64,000 nt of DNA. Origin: Opitutia bacterium ISCC 52 (GTDB lineage Bacteria; Verrucomicrobiota; Verrucomicrobiia; Opitutales; UBA2995). The position numbers and the translations under genes were made by a program. The stretch spans positions 124,001 to 188,000 of the forward strand of contig CP076040.1 of assembly GCA_014529675.2 (NCBI GenBank), read 5' to 3'. A model generated the notes under the pieces. That model worked only from the letters and a program-made list of their open reading frames with translations, was not told the origin of the DNA and searched no databases. This document shows, in pieces, positions 47,924 to 57,801 of the stretch (within the stretch, counting starts at the first letter, position 1; each line of letters begins with the position of its first letter).

Positions 47924-48814
47924 TCAATGCGTCAGCGCATAGGTAATGATGTTGATCCCCATCGGGTAAGACATCTTTTCGGAGAAGCGTAGGAAGTACT
48001 CGTGGTTTTCACCTTCGCGTTCCCAGCCGTCGCCGAGGTCGTTGTTGTGGCAGAGCAGGGCCATCATGCGGCCGTAGCCATCGAAGTAGGCCCAGAAGTG
48101 AGGGCCTTCGTCGCCGCCCGAATAACCGTGACGATGCTCGTAGAGATAGCCTTCGCGCCAGGTGCGGATATCGACGACTTGAGGCAGTTCTTTCAGATCG
48201 TAGACGTTATGAAAGATAGGGTGATCTATGGTAAGCTCGATGGGTTCGATGTCAGGAAAAACGCCTTTCATTTCCATCATCACATTGTCGATCGATTCCT
48301 GGGACCAGAAGTCGTCCATCATCACAAAGCCTCCATTGAGCAGGTACTTGCGAAAGGCTTCCTGCTCCAGCTTGCTCATCGTGATCTTTCCGACACCGGC
48401 CATGTAGACGAAAGGGTAGTTCACAAGATCAGGATCAGTGAGCTCCATGACCTTGCTCATGGGGTTTACTTGGAGGGAGGTCATTTCCTGTAAGCGATAG
48501 GAGAAATTCCAGTCGCCATCAGGGAAGTCATTATCCCAACGACTCCACCAACCGAAGGAGCCAAAGGAGTCATATTGAATGCGCACAAATGTAAACACAT
48601 CATCCTCGAATGCCGGATCAATTTCCCAGGTAGCAAATTCGTCGCGCGAGGGCATCGGCCTACGCCGTCCACCGGACTGACGATAGTCCTGTTGATAGTT
48701 TTGCTCGATACGCGATCGTTGGTTGTCTCCTTCTCCACGCCGAGATTGACCACTAGAAACCGTTGCCATTGAGCAAAGGAAACAGATTAAAATAATTAGG
48801 CCGCGGAGTTGCAT
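47924..48814 (-). CDS. DUF4159 protein, exported
   Basis: The 296-residue protein has a signal peptide (about 1-25) and a low-complexity Q/R-rich linker (SRRGEGDNQRSRIEQNYQQD), then a DUF4159 domain from about residue 60: FTFVRIQYDSFGSFGWW, the DFPDGDWNFSYRLQEMTS turn, YPFVYMAGVGKITMSKLEQ, GGFVMMDDFWSQESIDN and the end MGINIITYALTH. This family has a Rossmann-like core and is abundant in PVC and Myxococcota genomes; its activity is not known. The ATG at 48814 opens the signal peptide, with another in-frame ATG upstream. It lies on the same strand as the sulfatase cluster, 84 bases from the next sulfatase. Confidence 0.85.
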   Translation of the reverse strand: MQLRGLIILICFLCSMATVSSGQSRRGEGDNQRSRIEQNYQQDYRQSGGRRRPMPSRDEFATWEIDPAFEDDVFTFVRIQYDSFGSFGWWSRWDNDFPDGDWNFSYRLQEMTSLQVNPMSKVMELTDPDLVNYPFVYMAGVGKITMSKLEQEAFRKYLLNGGFVMMDDFWSQESIDNVMMEMKGVFPDIEPIELTIDHPIFHNVYDLKELPQVVDIRTWREGYLYEHRHGYSGGDEGPHFWAYFDGYGRMMALLCHNNDLGDGWEREGENHEYFLRFSEKMSYPMGINIITYALTH

Positions 48815-48898
48815 GAGGTAAACCTTAACAAAGCCAGTATTCCTCAACTATCGGATAAGGGCAACGAGAAAGGCTGACGTTTACACACAGTGTTGTGA

Positions 48899-50338
48899 CT
48901 ACTCGTTGATCAGTGAAGGACGAACTTTCTCCCACCACCGATCATACGCTACGGACATTCGATCAACGACTTCTGGATTTGTATCTGTCAGATCATGACT
49001 CTCGTTTGGATCATTAGTCAAATTGAAGAGTGACCATTGCTTCGTGGAAGTCTGTGCGTAGTGAATATCCTGATTTTCGGTGTAGAGCATGCGCTCGCCA
49101 TTGATTGCTTTGCGGTAGACTCTGCATTCGCCTTCACACGTATCGACGGTTCCGCTTCGCAGCAGGTGCCAGCTTTTCCAACGGATGCTTGCATTCACAT
49201 ACTTATGTTGATCGGCCAGCCCTGTGCTCCAGCGAGATACATGCTGAAAGAGCATGCGGTCGGGTAATGACGTTTTCGGATGGCGGAGTCGTTCGGCCAA
49301 ACTGATCCCTTCAATTTGTGCCACCACTGCTTCGCTCAGTTTTCCCCCTGCCAGTTCGACCAAAGTTGGTAGTACATCAATGTGGCCGGTCAGAGAATTC
49401 TCGTCTCTGGGTTCTAGTTGCCCCGGCCAGCGCCAAAACGAGAAAGCCCGAGTCCCACCGCGCCAGATGGTGCCTTTGCACCCGCGCATTCCAGCGTTGT
49501 AGGTATCCACGCCGAAGGTGCCGCCATTGTCGTTCATGTAAATGACCAGGGTATACTCTGCCAGCTTGAGATTATCCAGGTGGTCCACGAGGCGGCCGAG
49601 GTTCCAGTCGAGATTGGATATCATTCCTAGGTATTCAGCTGCTTTGTCATCCACCTTTCCCTTATAGGGTGCGATGAACTCCTCGGGTACGATGGTCGGG
49701 TTGTGTGCATTGTAGGTAGGGATGTAACAAAAGAACGGATCTTCTTTGTTTTCCGATATCCAATCCATTGCACGGTTGTAGAAAATATCTGTTCGATAGC
49801 CTTTGGATTTTTCAGGCTGACCGTTCAGCAATAGATCTGGATCGTAATGAGAGCGTTGACTGTCTTCCGGAACGGTCAGAGCGACGTCGAAACCGCGTTG
49901 CTCGGGTCGATATCCATCTTGTTGTCCCAAGTGCCATTTGCCAAACATCCCGGTTTTATATCCGGCATCTGAAAGCAGTTGTGGCAGGGTTGTGACCTGG
50001 TTGTTCATGTTGCGGCGTGGAAGTAGCGTGTGGGTTACTCCCGAATTGAACTCCTGCATGCCCGTCATGAGTGCTGCCCGCGTTGGAGCGCAAGTGGGGC
50101 TGACACTAAAATCCGTCAACCTTACCGACTCGTCATACAGGCGATCAAAGTGTGGCGTTTTCAAATAAGGGTGTCCGTGTCGTCCAATATCACCGTAGCC
50201 TTGGTCGTCACTAAGTAGCAGGATGATGTTGGGAGCCGCAGTTTCAGCCGATCGCCTTTCCTGACCGATGACCAGATGCCCGCTCACCAGAAAGGCTATG
50301 ACAACAAGCAATCCTTGGGTAACGCGTATCATGGGCAT
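48899..50338 (-). CDS. Sulfatase, exported (tandem cluster)
   Basis: The 479-residue protein has a signal peptide (about 1-25, ending VIGQ). The DD pair is in LLSDDQGYGD at 44-45 and the C-A-P-T-R signature at 83-87 (SPTCAPTRAALMTGM). GKWHLGQQDGY, TLVIYMNDNGGTFG and the NAGMRGCKGTIWRGGTR stretch follow. It is the last gene in transcription order of a three-sulfatase tandem on the minus strand, 13 bases from the second. Sulfatases placed together like this usually remove different sulfate positions of one polymer. The sequence gives no direct substrate. Confidence 0.93.
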   Translation of the reverse strand: MPMIRVTQGLLVVIAFLVSGHLVIGQERRSAETAAPNIILLLSDDQGYGDIGRHGHPYLKTPHFDRLYDESVRLTDFSVSPTCAPTRAALMTGMQEFNSGVTHTLLPRRNMNNQVTTLPQLLSDAGYKTGMFGKWHLGQQDGYRPEQRGFDVALTVPEDSQRSHYDPDLLLNGQPEKSKGYRTDIFYNRAMDWISENKEDPFFCYIPTYNAHNPTIVPEEFIAPYKGKVDDKAAEYLGMISNLDWNLGRLVDHLDNLKLAEYTLVIYMNDNGGTFGVDTYNAGMRGCKGTIWRGGTRAFSFWRWPGQLEPRDENSLTGHIDVLPTLVELAGGKLSEAVVAQIEGISLAERLRHPKTSLPDRMLFQHVSRWSTGLADQHKYVNASIRWKSWHLLRSGTVDTCEGECRVYRKAINGERMLYTENQDIHYAQTSTKQWSLFNLTNDPNESHDLTDTNPEVVDRMSVAYDRWWEKVRPSLINE

Positions 50339-50351
50339 AGGAAAAATTAGG

Positions 50352-51947
50352 CTACTTCTTTGAAAGATTGGTGCGCTTATCCCAGGCCGTATGTTTCGCT
50401 TCCAGTTCGGCTACTTTCTCGGGCATCTCAGCGGCAAGATCGTTGAGCTCAGTTCCGTCATTGGATATCTGATACAGTTCCCAGGGCTTTCTGTTTTCGG
50501 AAACCAGTTTCCAATCACCGATTCGTGCAGCTTTTCCTTTGCTGTGTTGCCAGTAAAGTTCTTCGGTCGGTTCCCACTTACCGTTTCCAGTTAATACGGA
50601 TCCAAAAGACTTCCCTTCGAAAGGTAGTAGCCCATCCCGTGAACCAGGATTGCCTCCAGCCAGATCGAGGAGAGTAGGCATCATATCAACCACGTGGACG
50701 ATTTCCCCTGTCACATTGCCAGTGAGTTTTTCGTTAAGACCATCCGGCCAGCTGACAATGAGTGGGGACCTAGTCCCGCCTTCATGGTCGTGTTGTTTAA
50801 ACAGTCGGAACGGTGTGTTGGAAACATTGGCCCAGCCATAACCATAACTTTGCCAGGTGGATTGATCGCCTGGCATGATGTGTGGCAAATTCCCCGGACG
50901 AACAGGACGGTTGAGGCCATCAGTTGTAAAGGGTTTAGTCCACGAGCCGGTGCGGTCAGGAGGATACTCGACATGACAGCCACCGTTGTCGTTTTGGTAA
51001 ATAAAGATGGTGTTATCCAGCTCGCCGGATGCTTCCAATTGTTGGACGATGCGACCGATGTTTCGGTCCATACAGGAAATTTGTGCGGCATACACTTCCA
51101 TGCGTCGTTCCTGCCAGGCCTTGTGTTCTTCTTCTTCCCAGGCGGGCACGTCTGGATGACGTGGAGATAGTTCCCAGGAAGGGTCAACGACTCCCAGTTC
51201 TTTCATTTTGGCATGACGTGTTTCACGAAAATGATCCCAACCTTGAGCGTAGCGGCCTTTGTAATGTTCGATATCTTCTGGCCTGGCATGCAGAGGCCAA
51301 TGAGCTGCATTGTAAGCAACGTAGAGAAAGAAGGGTTCATCTTTCGGGTGTTCTTTTAAAAATTTGAGTGAGTAGTCCGTAATGGCATCGGTCTGATAGT
51401 AGTCCGGATTGTCCTTCCACTCGTCAGTGCGGTCTTCACCATTTTCGTTCAGGTCAGCGGGAGCAAAGAAATCCGTGGTGCCCCAATAGGTTGAGTAGGT
51501 GCGGTCGAATCCGCGTTTGTGTGGCGCGCTGGGTCCATGCGGTTGTCCCGGATCTGACAGGTGCCATTTGCCGGACATGTAGGATTTGTAGCCGACTTCG
51601 GCCAAAGCCTGAGGTAGCATGATGATGTCGTCACGAAATCCGTTGGCGGCTGATCCATCGGCCAGTGCCGTTTTCGGATAGAGGCTCGTCAGCAGGCTTG
51701 CACGTGTCGGCCAGCACATATTGTGCACGTAGTAGTTGGTGAATCGCACCCCATTGTCAGCCAGCTTGTCCAAGGTCGGCGTTTCGATCTCCCCTCCATA
51801 GCTACCCAGGTCGGAGTAGCCCATGTCATCGGCTATGACTAAGACGATGTTGGGTGGGCCTTTTGTAGCGGTGGGTTCATCTTTGGCCGCACAGCCAAAA
51901 TTGAGGACTAGAACCATCAGGGTAATAGGGTAGAAGACTTTGTTCAT
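50352..51947 (-). CDS. Sulfatase, probable lipoprotein (tandem cluster)
   Basis: The 531-residue protein starts with a lipoprotein-like leader (VLVLNFG-C at Cys19), so it is likely anchored to a membrane by lipid. The DD pair is in VIADDMGYSDLG at 40-41 and the C-W-P-T-R signature at 78-82 (NMCWPTRASLLTSLYP). GKWHLSDPGQPH, TIFIYQNDNGGCHVE and HDHEGGTRSPLIV complete the domain. Its tryptophan after the active-site cysteine differs from the other copies here. The gene is the middle one of the tandem, 48 bases after the next upstream sulfatase. It resembles the sulfatase at 1704-3449 in its NDNGGC and HEGG regions. Confidence 0.93.
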   Translation of the reverse strand: MNKVFYPITLMVLVLNFGCAAKDEPTATKGPPNIVLVIADDMGYSDLGSYGGEIETPTLDKLADNGVRFTNYYVHNMCWPTRASLLTSLYPKTALADGSAANGFRDDIIMLPQALAEVGYKSYMSGKWHLSDPGQPHGPSAPHKRGFDRTYSTYWGTTDFFAPADLNENGEDRTDEWKDNPDYYQTDAITDYSLKFLKEHPKDEPFFLYVAYNAAHWPLHARPEDIEHYKGRYAQGWDHFRETRHAKMKELGVVDPSWELSPRHPDVPAWEEEEHKAWQERRMEVYAAQISCMDRNIGRIVQQLEASGELDNTIFIYQNDNGGCHVEYPPDRTGSWTKPFTTDGLNRPVRPGNLPHIMPGDQSTWQSYGYGWANVSNTPFRLFKQHDHEGGTRSPLIVSWPDGLNEKLTGNVTGEIVHVVDMMPTLLDLAGGNPGSRDGLLPFEGKSFGSVLTGNGKWEPTEELYWQHSKGKAARIGDWKLVSENRKPWELYQISNDGTELNDLAAEMPEKVAELEAKHTAWDKRTNLSKK

Positions 51948-51995
51948 TGGAATGGGTTGTAGTTGGGCAGCGTAGCACTCGTCAACGTCGCTGCG

Positions 51996-53588
51996 CTATC
52001 TTTTCTCTCGAGGTGTGGTCGCTACTACTTTTTTAAATGCGTCACGTTTTTCATTAAGTTTGATGGACTGGGCCGCGCACTTCTCGCGCAGTGTGTTTAA
52101 GATGCCAGCGACTTCCTTCTTCCCCGCCAGATTATTTAGCTCCGCAGGATCCGCTTCCAGGTCGAAGAGCATTTCAAATTCCGGCTCGCGTCCGGCAAAA
52201 TCGACATGGCTTTCATTGTATTCCCACTTCACACCCTCAAACATGCGGATGTATTTCCACTTGCCCATGCGGATGCCTTCCTGGAAGGGATTGTCACGTC
52301 CCGTGTAAAGGCTTTCGAGGAAGAGCTCCTCTCGCCATTCGGTTGTTTCGCCTCGGACGAGTGGTTGAAGGCTCGTGCCGTCCATGAAGTCTAGCGCATT
52401 CACGCCCGCGTAATCCAGAATCGTTCTGGTGATATCCAAACTGGAGACTAGCTCGTCACTGGTGGATCCCTTTTGGGAGGCTGGTGCATGGGGGTCGTAA
52501 ACAAAACAGGGAATCTTGGATGCCAAGTCATAGAGAAGTGATTTCCCTCCCATCCCATATTCACCCATCAACAGTCCGTGGTCGCTTCCATAGATGATGA
52601 TGGTGTTGTCCATGAGCTCTCGCTCTTCCAGGTCCTTAACAAATTCTCCAATCACATAGTCTAATCCGGCGATGGTTTGGTAATAGCGGATGTGGTGCTC
52701 GGTATTGGTTTCGCGTGTGTAGTTGTATTGGTAAGTGGATGTCTTGCGGCCTTCGTCCTGATCAAGCATATGCCTTGGGATGAACTGATACGGATCAGTG
52801 GCGGTTTCGTCGGGAATCTCGATGTCCAGATCCCGGTAGAGCTCATCGTAAAAGCGTGTTCCTTGTAGCTCCGGGTTTTCATTCGCCGGGCGCGCCATCT
52901 TTCTCCAGTCACCGAAATCAGGATACATACTGGTGGTTTGTGATCCGTGCGGTACATTGAGACTAACGGACAGACAGAAGGGCTTGTCGTCCGGTCTGCT
53001 ATCGAGAAAGTCGCCCAGGGCTTCGCCCATGATCTCGGTAATGATGTTCTTCTTGGCTTTATGGTAGGGGTTGGTGCTTTGGCTATCGAAGTTCTTGGGT
53101 AGGAACTTGGTCCAACCGTCATGTCCCCACCAATAATCAAATTTGTCTCCTGCATTTCCCTTCCAGGTATAGTACTCAATACCAATCTTGCCGACGAAGC
53201 CGGTGAAGTAGCCTGCCTCTTGCAAGAGTGCAGGATAGGAGCGGTCCCATTGTTCTTCGGTCAAATCATAGGCCGAGGTGAAACCGATTCCATGGACCCG
53301 TTCGTGCATGCCCACTAATAAAGAGACGCGACTGGGTGAACAGACGGGCTCAGCCGTGTAGGTGTTCTTAAAGCGCACCGATTTACTCAGCAGTCGATCC
53401 ACATTCGGAGTGTCGACAAAAGGGTGCCCCATGGCCGCAAAGGTGTTGTCCCGCTGATCATCCGTCAGGAGGAAAATGATGTTGGGGCGTGACTGTTGAT
53501 CACTTCTTTCCGAAGCAACTTCATCCGAATTACAACTCGTAACAAATAGTGCCACCAGTAATTGAAGAGGAATATAAAAGTTTTTCAT
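51996..53588 (-). CDS. Sulfatase, probable lipoprotein (tandem cluster)
   Basis: The 530-residue protein has a lipoprotein leader (LLVALFVTS-C at Cys19). The DD pair is in LLTDDQRDNTF at 43-44 and the signature C-S-P-S-R at 83-87, followed by VSLLVGMHERVHGIGF. The metal and substrate region GSDHGLLMGEYGMGGKSLLYD is typical of the choline-sulfatase-like or heparan-sulfatase-like branch rather than the arylsulfatase A branch. The ATG at 53588 opens the lipobox leader and was chosen over an upstream start. It is the first gene of the three-sulfatase tandem. Confidence 0.92.
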   Translation of the reverse strand: MKNFYIPLQLLVALFVTSCNSDEVASERSDQQSRPNIIFLLTDDQRDNTFAAMGHPFVDTPNVDRLLSKSVRFKNTYTAEPVCSPSRVSLLVGMHERVHGIGFTSAYDLTEEQWDRSYPALLQEAGYFTGFVGKIGIEYYTWKGNAGDKFDYWWGHDGWTKFLPKNFDSQSTNPYHKAKKNIITEIMGEALGDFLDSRPDDKPFCLSVSLNVPHGSQTTSMYPDFGDWRKMARPANENPELQGTRFYDELYRDLDIEIPDETATDPYQFIPRHMLDQDEGRKTSTYQYNYTRETNTEHHIRYYQTIAGLDYVIGEFVKDLEERELMDNTIIIYGSDHGLLMGEYGMGGKSLLYDLASKIPCFVYDPHAPASQKGSTSDELVSSLDITRTILDYAGVNALDFMDGTSLQPLVRGETTEWREELFLESLYTGRDNPFQEGIRMGKWKYIRMFEGVKWEYNESHVDFAGREPEFEMLFDLEADPAELNNLAGKKEVAGILNTLREKCAAQSIKLNEKRDAFKKVVATTPREKR

Positions 53589-53725
53589 GCATGAAGGTTG
53601 TAGTTGGTACGGCAGGTGTGGGTCAATTGTGATTGCTGGCAATGTCCGCTACTGCATCCATACTGGGAATACAATCGTAGGAGTAAGCATCCAGTATACG
53701 TTAAAAATAATAACCGAACATAGAG

Positions 53726-54268
53726 ATGAAATCCTTAATTAAAATTGAAATGCTAGTATTAGCCGCATTGATGGCTTCTATGCCAGGTCTTCGTGGACAG
53801 GAGGAAAAAAGCGAAGGTAAGAACATGGCAAATGACCCATTGCCGACCATTTATGTGGAGTATCGGGAGGATGAGTTCTACCCGGAGCGAAGTCGTTACA
53901 ATACGCTCAACGAGCAGGACCGTCTTCATTATCTGAAGCGCAATTTTGAGAAAGTCTTTGAAAAAGAGGATTGGGGAGTAAAATTCGAATATAAACTCTA
54001 CCCGGTGAACGACAAAGGAGACGCGGAGGTGCTTGAAATTACCCAACTCAGTTTCGATGCACGCAATCGAATCGAAGTAGAATTGCGCACCTGGGCAAAA
54101 TTCAGAGGTAGTAAAGGCGAAAAAGATTTTGGTGTGCAATTGGTTCGCCATGTGCCGAGTGCGGTCATGACATCCGGTTCCATTGAGCGAGACTTGGATG
54201 AGATATACACCAAGTTGGCCAAGCAAATCGCTAAGGACCTGAACCAAACGATATTTAGTAATCAATAA
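53726..54268 (+). CDS. Secreted protein of unknown function
   Basis: The 180-residue protein has a signal peptide (about 1-24, ending GLRGQ). The mature part is charged and has a repeated alpha/beta pattern: PTIYVEYREDEFYPERS, LHYLKRNFEKVFEKEDWG and LEITQLSFDARNRIEVELRTWAKF. The conserved-looking end is ERDLDEIYTKLAKQIAKDL. I do not recognise a family. It is alone on the plus strand, divergent from the sulfatase tandem, and is followed closely by a terminator, so it is probably a single-gene transcript. Confidence 0.7.
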   Translation: MKSLIKIEMLVLAALMASMPGLRGQEEKSEGKNMANDPLPTIYVEYREDEFYPERSRYNTLNEQDRLHYLKRNFEKVFEKEDWGVKFEYKLYPVNDKGDAEVLEITQLSFDARNRIEVELRTWAKFRGSKGEKDFGVQLVRHVPSAVMTSGSIERDLDEIYTKLAKQIAKDLNQTIFSNQ

Positions 54269-54295
54269 TTTCCACTTTGCAGTTAGCTTAGTCAG

Positions 54296-54331
54296 GCCTG
54301 TGTCGCTTTGAGGAGTGGCGCAGGCTTTTTT
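54296..54331 (+). terminator. Rho-independent terminator
   Basis: A stem GCCTGTGTCGCT pairs with AGTGGCGCAGGC around a TTGAGG loop, using G-U pairs, and is followed by six thymines. It sits about 28 bases after the stop of the secreted unknown protein, which it probably terminates. Confidence 0.8.
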
Positions 54332-54450
54332 ATACGCATCCGGTTTATGAATACGGGCATGGTGCCCTATCGATTGGGAGTAAAATCTATTCAATCGGAG
54401 GAAAAGATTGAATCTTCATAGGTGAGTCTTATCTATTGGCCTTGGTATTT

Positions 54451-56229
54451 ATGTTGGAAAAGCGAACTTGGTTGCGGATCAGCTCCGTCAAAGGACTGGC
54501 TGCCTTTTCGGTGCTCTTGCTGTACTCAGTCGGAATGACATAGTTATTGGGCGCATCGAGTGGGGGCAATGCTTCTGCGCATGCCGAGCTCAACCTCGTT
54601 CCTATATTGATGAGTCTAGGAGGCGGATTGGCTCTATTCTTATATGGGATGGACAAAATGGCGAGTGGCTTGAAATCCGCCGTGGGCGCCAAAATGAAGT
54701 CCATATTGGGCCGTTTTACTTCGAACCGATTTAAGGCCGCCATAACGGGTAGTGTGGTAACGGCCGTGATTCAGTCTTCTTCGGTTACTGCTGTATTGGC
54801 TGTTGGCTTTGTCTCTGCCGGTTTGATGACCTTGAACCAGTCGGTCGGAGTCATTATGGGTGCGAACGTGGGCACGACCATTACCGCGCAGATAGTCGCC
54901 TTTAAGGTCCAGGAGGCGGCGCTGGCACTCATCGCAATCGGGTTCATTCTCGCTTTCCCAGGAAAGAAAGATCTTCGGCGCCAGCTGGGGAATGTCATGA
55001 TGGGGCTTGGGCTGGTTTTCTTTGGTATGTCCATCACGGGAGACGGTGTATACCCCCTGCGCTCTTATCAGCCGTTTATTGATTTCATGACGACCCTGAA
55101 GAATCCCATGCTCGGGATTTTGGTAGGTGCGGCTTTTACCGCGCTTGTTCAATCCTGCTCGGCTACCACCGGGATCCTAATCACACTTGCGAGCCAGGGA
55201 CTGATAGAACTGCCAGCGGGAATATCACTTATATTTGGTGCCAATGTCGGGACCTGTGTTACGGCCCTATTGGCCACCATTGGCAAATCGCGTGAGGCTA
55301 TGCGGGTGGCATTGGTCCATGTTATTTTTAATATTTTTGGGGTGCTTCTTTGGGTCGGATTCATTCCACATCTGGTGGGTTGGGTGGAAGTACTTTCGCC
55401 AGGTTCTTCTTTAAAGACGGGAACCGACCGACTTGCTGCAGAAGTTCCTCGGCAGATTGCCAATGCCCACACCATCTTTAATATTACAAACACGGTATTG
55501 TTACTCCCCTTCAGTCACCTTCTGGCTTCTATGGTTCGAAGCCTAGTTCGGGGTAGGCCGCCCAAGCCCAAAGCGACCTATGCCAAATTTCTGGATCCAG
55601 ATGTCATAAACATTCCGACTGTAGCTCTTCAAAACGTGAGGCTCGAAACAAGCGAGCTAGCGAAACATGTTTTGAAGACGATGGAAAAAATTACCTCTGA
55701 TCTGGAAGCGCCCAAAGAGGAATCGCTTCGTCAAATTAAGAAAGCTGACAATGTAGCGGATCAATTGCAGGCAGAAATTTTGCTTTATGCCAGTCGTGTG
55801 CAGAAGGAGAACCTTACCAATATTGAGAGTGAGGAATTTCATCGAACCATGATTCAGATCGATGCTTTGGAACGGATCGGCGATGTCATCTCCAATGATA
55901 TGGTGAAGATATCTCGCAAAAAGCTGAAAAAGAATCTGAAGAGTAGCGAAAAGTTGACGAGCATGTTACTCGAATTGCAGACAATGCTGGTGGATCTGCT
56001 CCAGCATGCATACCTGGTGATTCGGAATCCGGAGTCTGAGTTGCGCGATTCCATTCTAGCTGCCGAGGCTGAGGTCGAAGGTCGGATCGAAGATTTCTTT
56101 AATCATCAGGAACGCAGATTTGAGGAAACGGAAGGAGACCGCGTACCGCTATTTCGGGTCGAGATGGATATGGTAGAAAAGCAACGACGCATCTATGGCT
56201 TAATTAAGCGTTTGGTTCAGCAGAGTTGA
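54451..56229 (+). CDS. Na/Pi cotransporter (NptA-like) with PhoU domain; leader carries an in-frame TAG
   Basis: The main protein has the duplicated Na/Pi-cotransporter helices (SLGGGLALFLYGMDKM, the QSSSVTAVLAVGF repeat and its partner QSCSATTGILITLAS with GANVGT motifs) and a C-terminal PhoU-like helical domain from about residue 355. It would import phosphate with sodium. Upstream, in the same frame, is a signal-peptide-like leader from ATG 54451 (GLAAFSVLLLYSVGMT), ended by TAG at 54541-54543. TTG 54547 or ATG 54610 could start the transporter without that leader; the latter begins right at the first helix and most transporters of this type lack a cleaved leader. So the carrier may still function, and the gene is marked as CDS with a damaged or vestigial leader. 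Confidence 0.75.
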
Positions 56230-56328
56230 CCTTTCAGATTGCTTTCGAGAGGGTCATCGCACCAATACCGTTTTTTTCGGCGATTGATTTCGTAATATAT
56301 CCATTCTGTTTCACCCACTCAACACTCT

Positions 56329-57567
56329 ATGAATGCATTGATTAGCCTGCTTGGCATGGCGGTTTTACTTGGAATCGCACTTCTATTTTCTACCAACCGA
56401 AAAGGCATCAATCTTCGCACCGTAGGAATCGCCCTTGGACTCCAATTCTGTATAGGCGGGATCGTCCTTTTTGTTCCAGCCGGGAAAATTGCGTTGGAGA
56501 AGATTGCCTATGGGGTTCAGCAAGTGATTGATTACTCTCAGGCTGGTTTGGACTTCATGCTTGGTGGTTTGGTGAGTGACAAGATGTTCGAGCTGTTTGG
56601 CGGATTAGGTTTCATTTTCGCATTTCGCGTCCTCCCAGTCATCATCTTTTTCTCCTCATTGATTGCTGTGCTTTACCATCTTAAGGTGATGCAGCTGGTA
56701 ATTAAATTGATTGGGGGCTCCCTGCAAAAACTACTGGGGACCAGTCGAGCTGAAAGTATGTCGGCTGCTGCAAATATCTTTGTTGGGCAAACGGAAGCAC
56801 CCTTGGTGATTCGACCTTACATTGCGAACATGACGAAGTCTGAACTCTTCGCGGTGATGAGTGGTGGCTTGGCATCGATAGCTGGTACCGTTTTGGCCGG
56901 CTATGCCGGAATGGGGGTTGAGTTAAAGTATTTGATCGCTGGCTGCTTCATGGCCGCACCCGGGGGATTACTCTTCGCCAAGATTTTGCTCCCGGAGACC
57001 GATAAGCCAAGTGATGAAATTCTTGTAGCTCCGAAAGAGGATCTTCCTGCTAATGTGTTTGATGCGGCTGCGACTGGAGCCTCCAGTGGGTTAAAACTCG
57101 CTGCCAATGTGGGCGCCATGCTCTTAGCCTTTATCGGTCTAATTGCTCTGTTGAATGGGATCGTTGGAGGTATTGCTGGGATCTTTGGTTTCGAAGGGCT
57201 AACTCTGCAGCAGATCCTTGGAGCCATCTTTGCGCCCTTGGCCTGGGTGATCGGTGTTCCCTGGGTGGAAGCTCTACAGGCTGGAAGCTTTATCGGTCAG
57301 AAACTGATCCTAAATGAATTTGTGGCCTACGCAGATTTCGTACAAATACAGGACACCTTACTTCCACGTACCCGGATTGTGGTGACAATGGCTCTATGTG
57401 GGTTCGCCAATTTGTCATCGATTGCGATCTTGCTTGGTGGCATAGGTGGTATGGCTCCTTCTAGGAGACAGGAGATTGCCAGCTTAGGTTTGAAGGCCGT
57501 GCTTGCGGGATCCTTATCCAATCTAATGTCGGCCGCTATTGCCGGTGTATTTATTTCCTTTTGTTAA
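56329..57567 (+). CDS. Concentrative nucleoside transporter (NupC/CNT type)
   Basis: The 412-residue inner membrane protein has about ten hydrophobic helices and the CNT family signatures. These include [19 protein letters not shown], the G-Q-T-E-A-P motif in [32 protein letters not shown]-type sequence, and the C-terminal [16 protein letters not shown]. It imports nucleosides with sodium or protons. It is the first gene of the cluster followed by deoA, deoB, deoD and cdd on the same strand, so it probably supplies the salvage enzymes. About 230 bases containing an inverted repeat separate it from deoA. Confidence 0.93.
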   Translation: MNALISLLGMAVLLGIALLFSTNRKGINLRTVGIALGLQFCIGGIVLFVPAGKIALEKIAYGVQQVIDYSQAGLDFMLGGLVSDKMFELFGGLGFIFAFRVLPVIIFFSSLIAVLYHLKVMQLVIKLIGGSLQKLLGTSRAESMSAAANIFVGQTEAPLVIRPYIANMTKSELFAVMSGGLASIAGTVLAGYAGMGVELKYLIAGCFMAAPGGLLFAKILLPETDKPSDEILVAPKEDLPANVFDAAATGASSGLKLAANVGAMLLAFIGLIALLNGIVGGIAGIFGFEGLTLQQILGAIFAPLAWVIGVPWVEALQAGSFIGQKLILNEFVAYADFVQIQDTLLPRTRIVVTMALCGFANLSSIAILLGGIGGMAPSRRQEIASLGLKAVLAGSLSNLMSAAIAGVFISFC

Positions 57568-57582
57568 CACGCACTCTCACCG

Positions 57583-57667
57583 GGTTGTGTGCAATGAGTT
57601 TGATGGTTAAAAATTGGAGACATCCCTGGGGCTGCGTTTATCAAAGATGTTTGGATTGCACACAACC
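57583..57667. repeat. Perfect 13-base inverted repeat between nupC-type gene and deoA
   Basis: GGTTGTGTGCAAT at 57583-57595 is exactly reverse-complementary to ATTGCACACAACC at 57655-57667, with a 59-base spacer. The arms do not extend further on either side. The position just after the nucleoside transporter stop and 135 bases before deoA suggests an RNA stem, an operator pair or the ends of a small mobile remnant. The arms are not followed by a T-run, so a simple terminator is unlikely. Confidence 0.6.
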
Positions 57668-57801
57668 TTGGGCCGACATGCCGGTTTCCCTCTTATCAAC
57701 CTCAATCACGCACAGGCGTGCGCTCAATCGTTTCTCAATCGTCAAGCCCAACATCTCGACTCCATGATAGCACATTTTAACAATCAGATGTTATTTCTAG
57801 A

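Noticed and set aside
305-56229. Recoding of TAA/TAG to glutamine as an explanation for the in-frame stops
   Set aside because: TAA ends several intact, well conserved genes here (cdd, deoB, nucleoside transporter, LmbE), and the interrupted positions do not all need the same amino acid. Decay explains more of the data.
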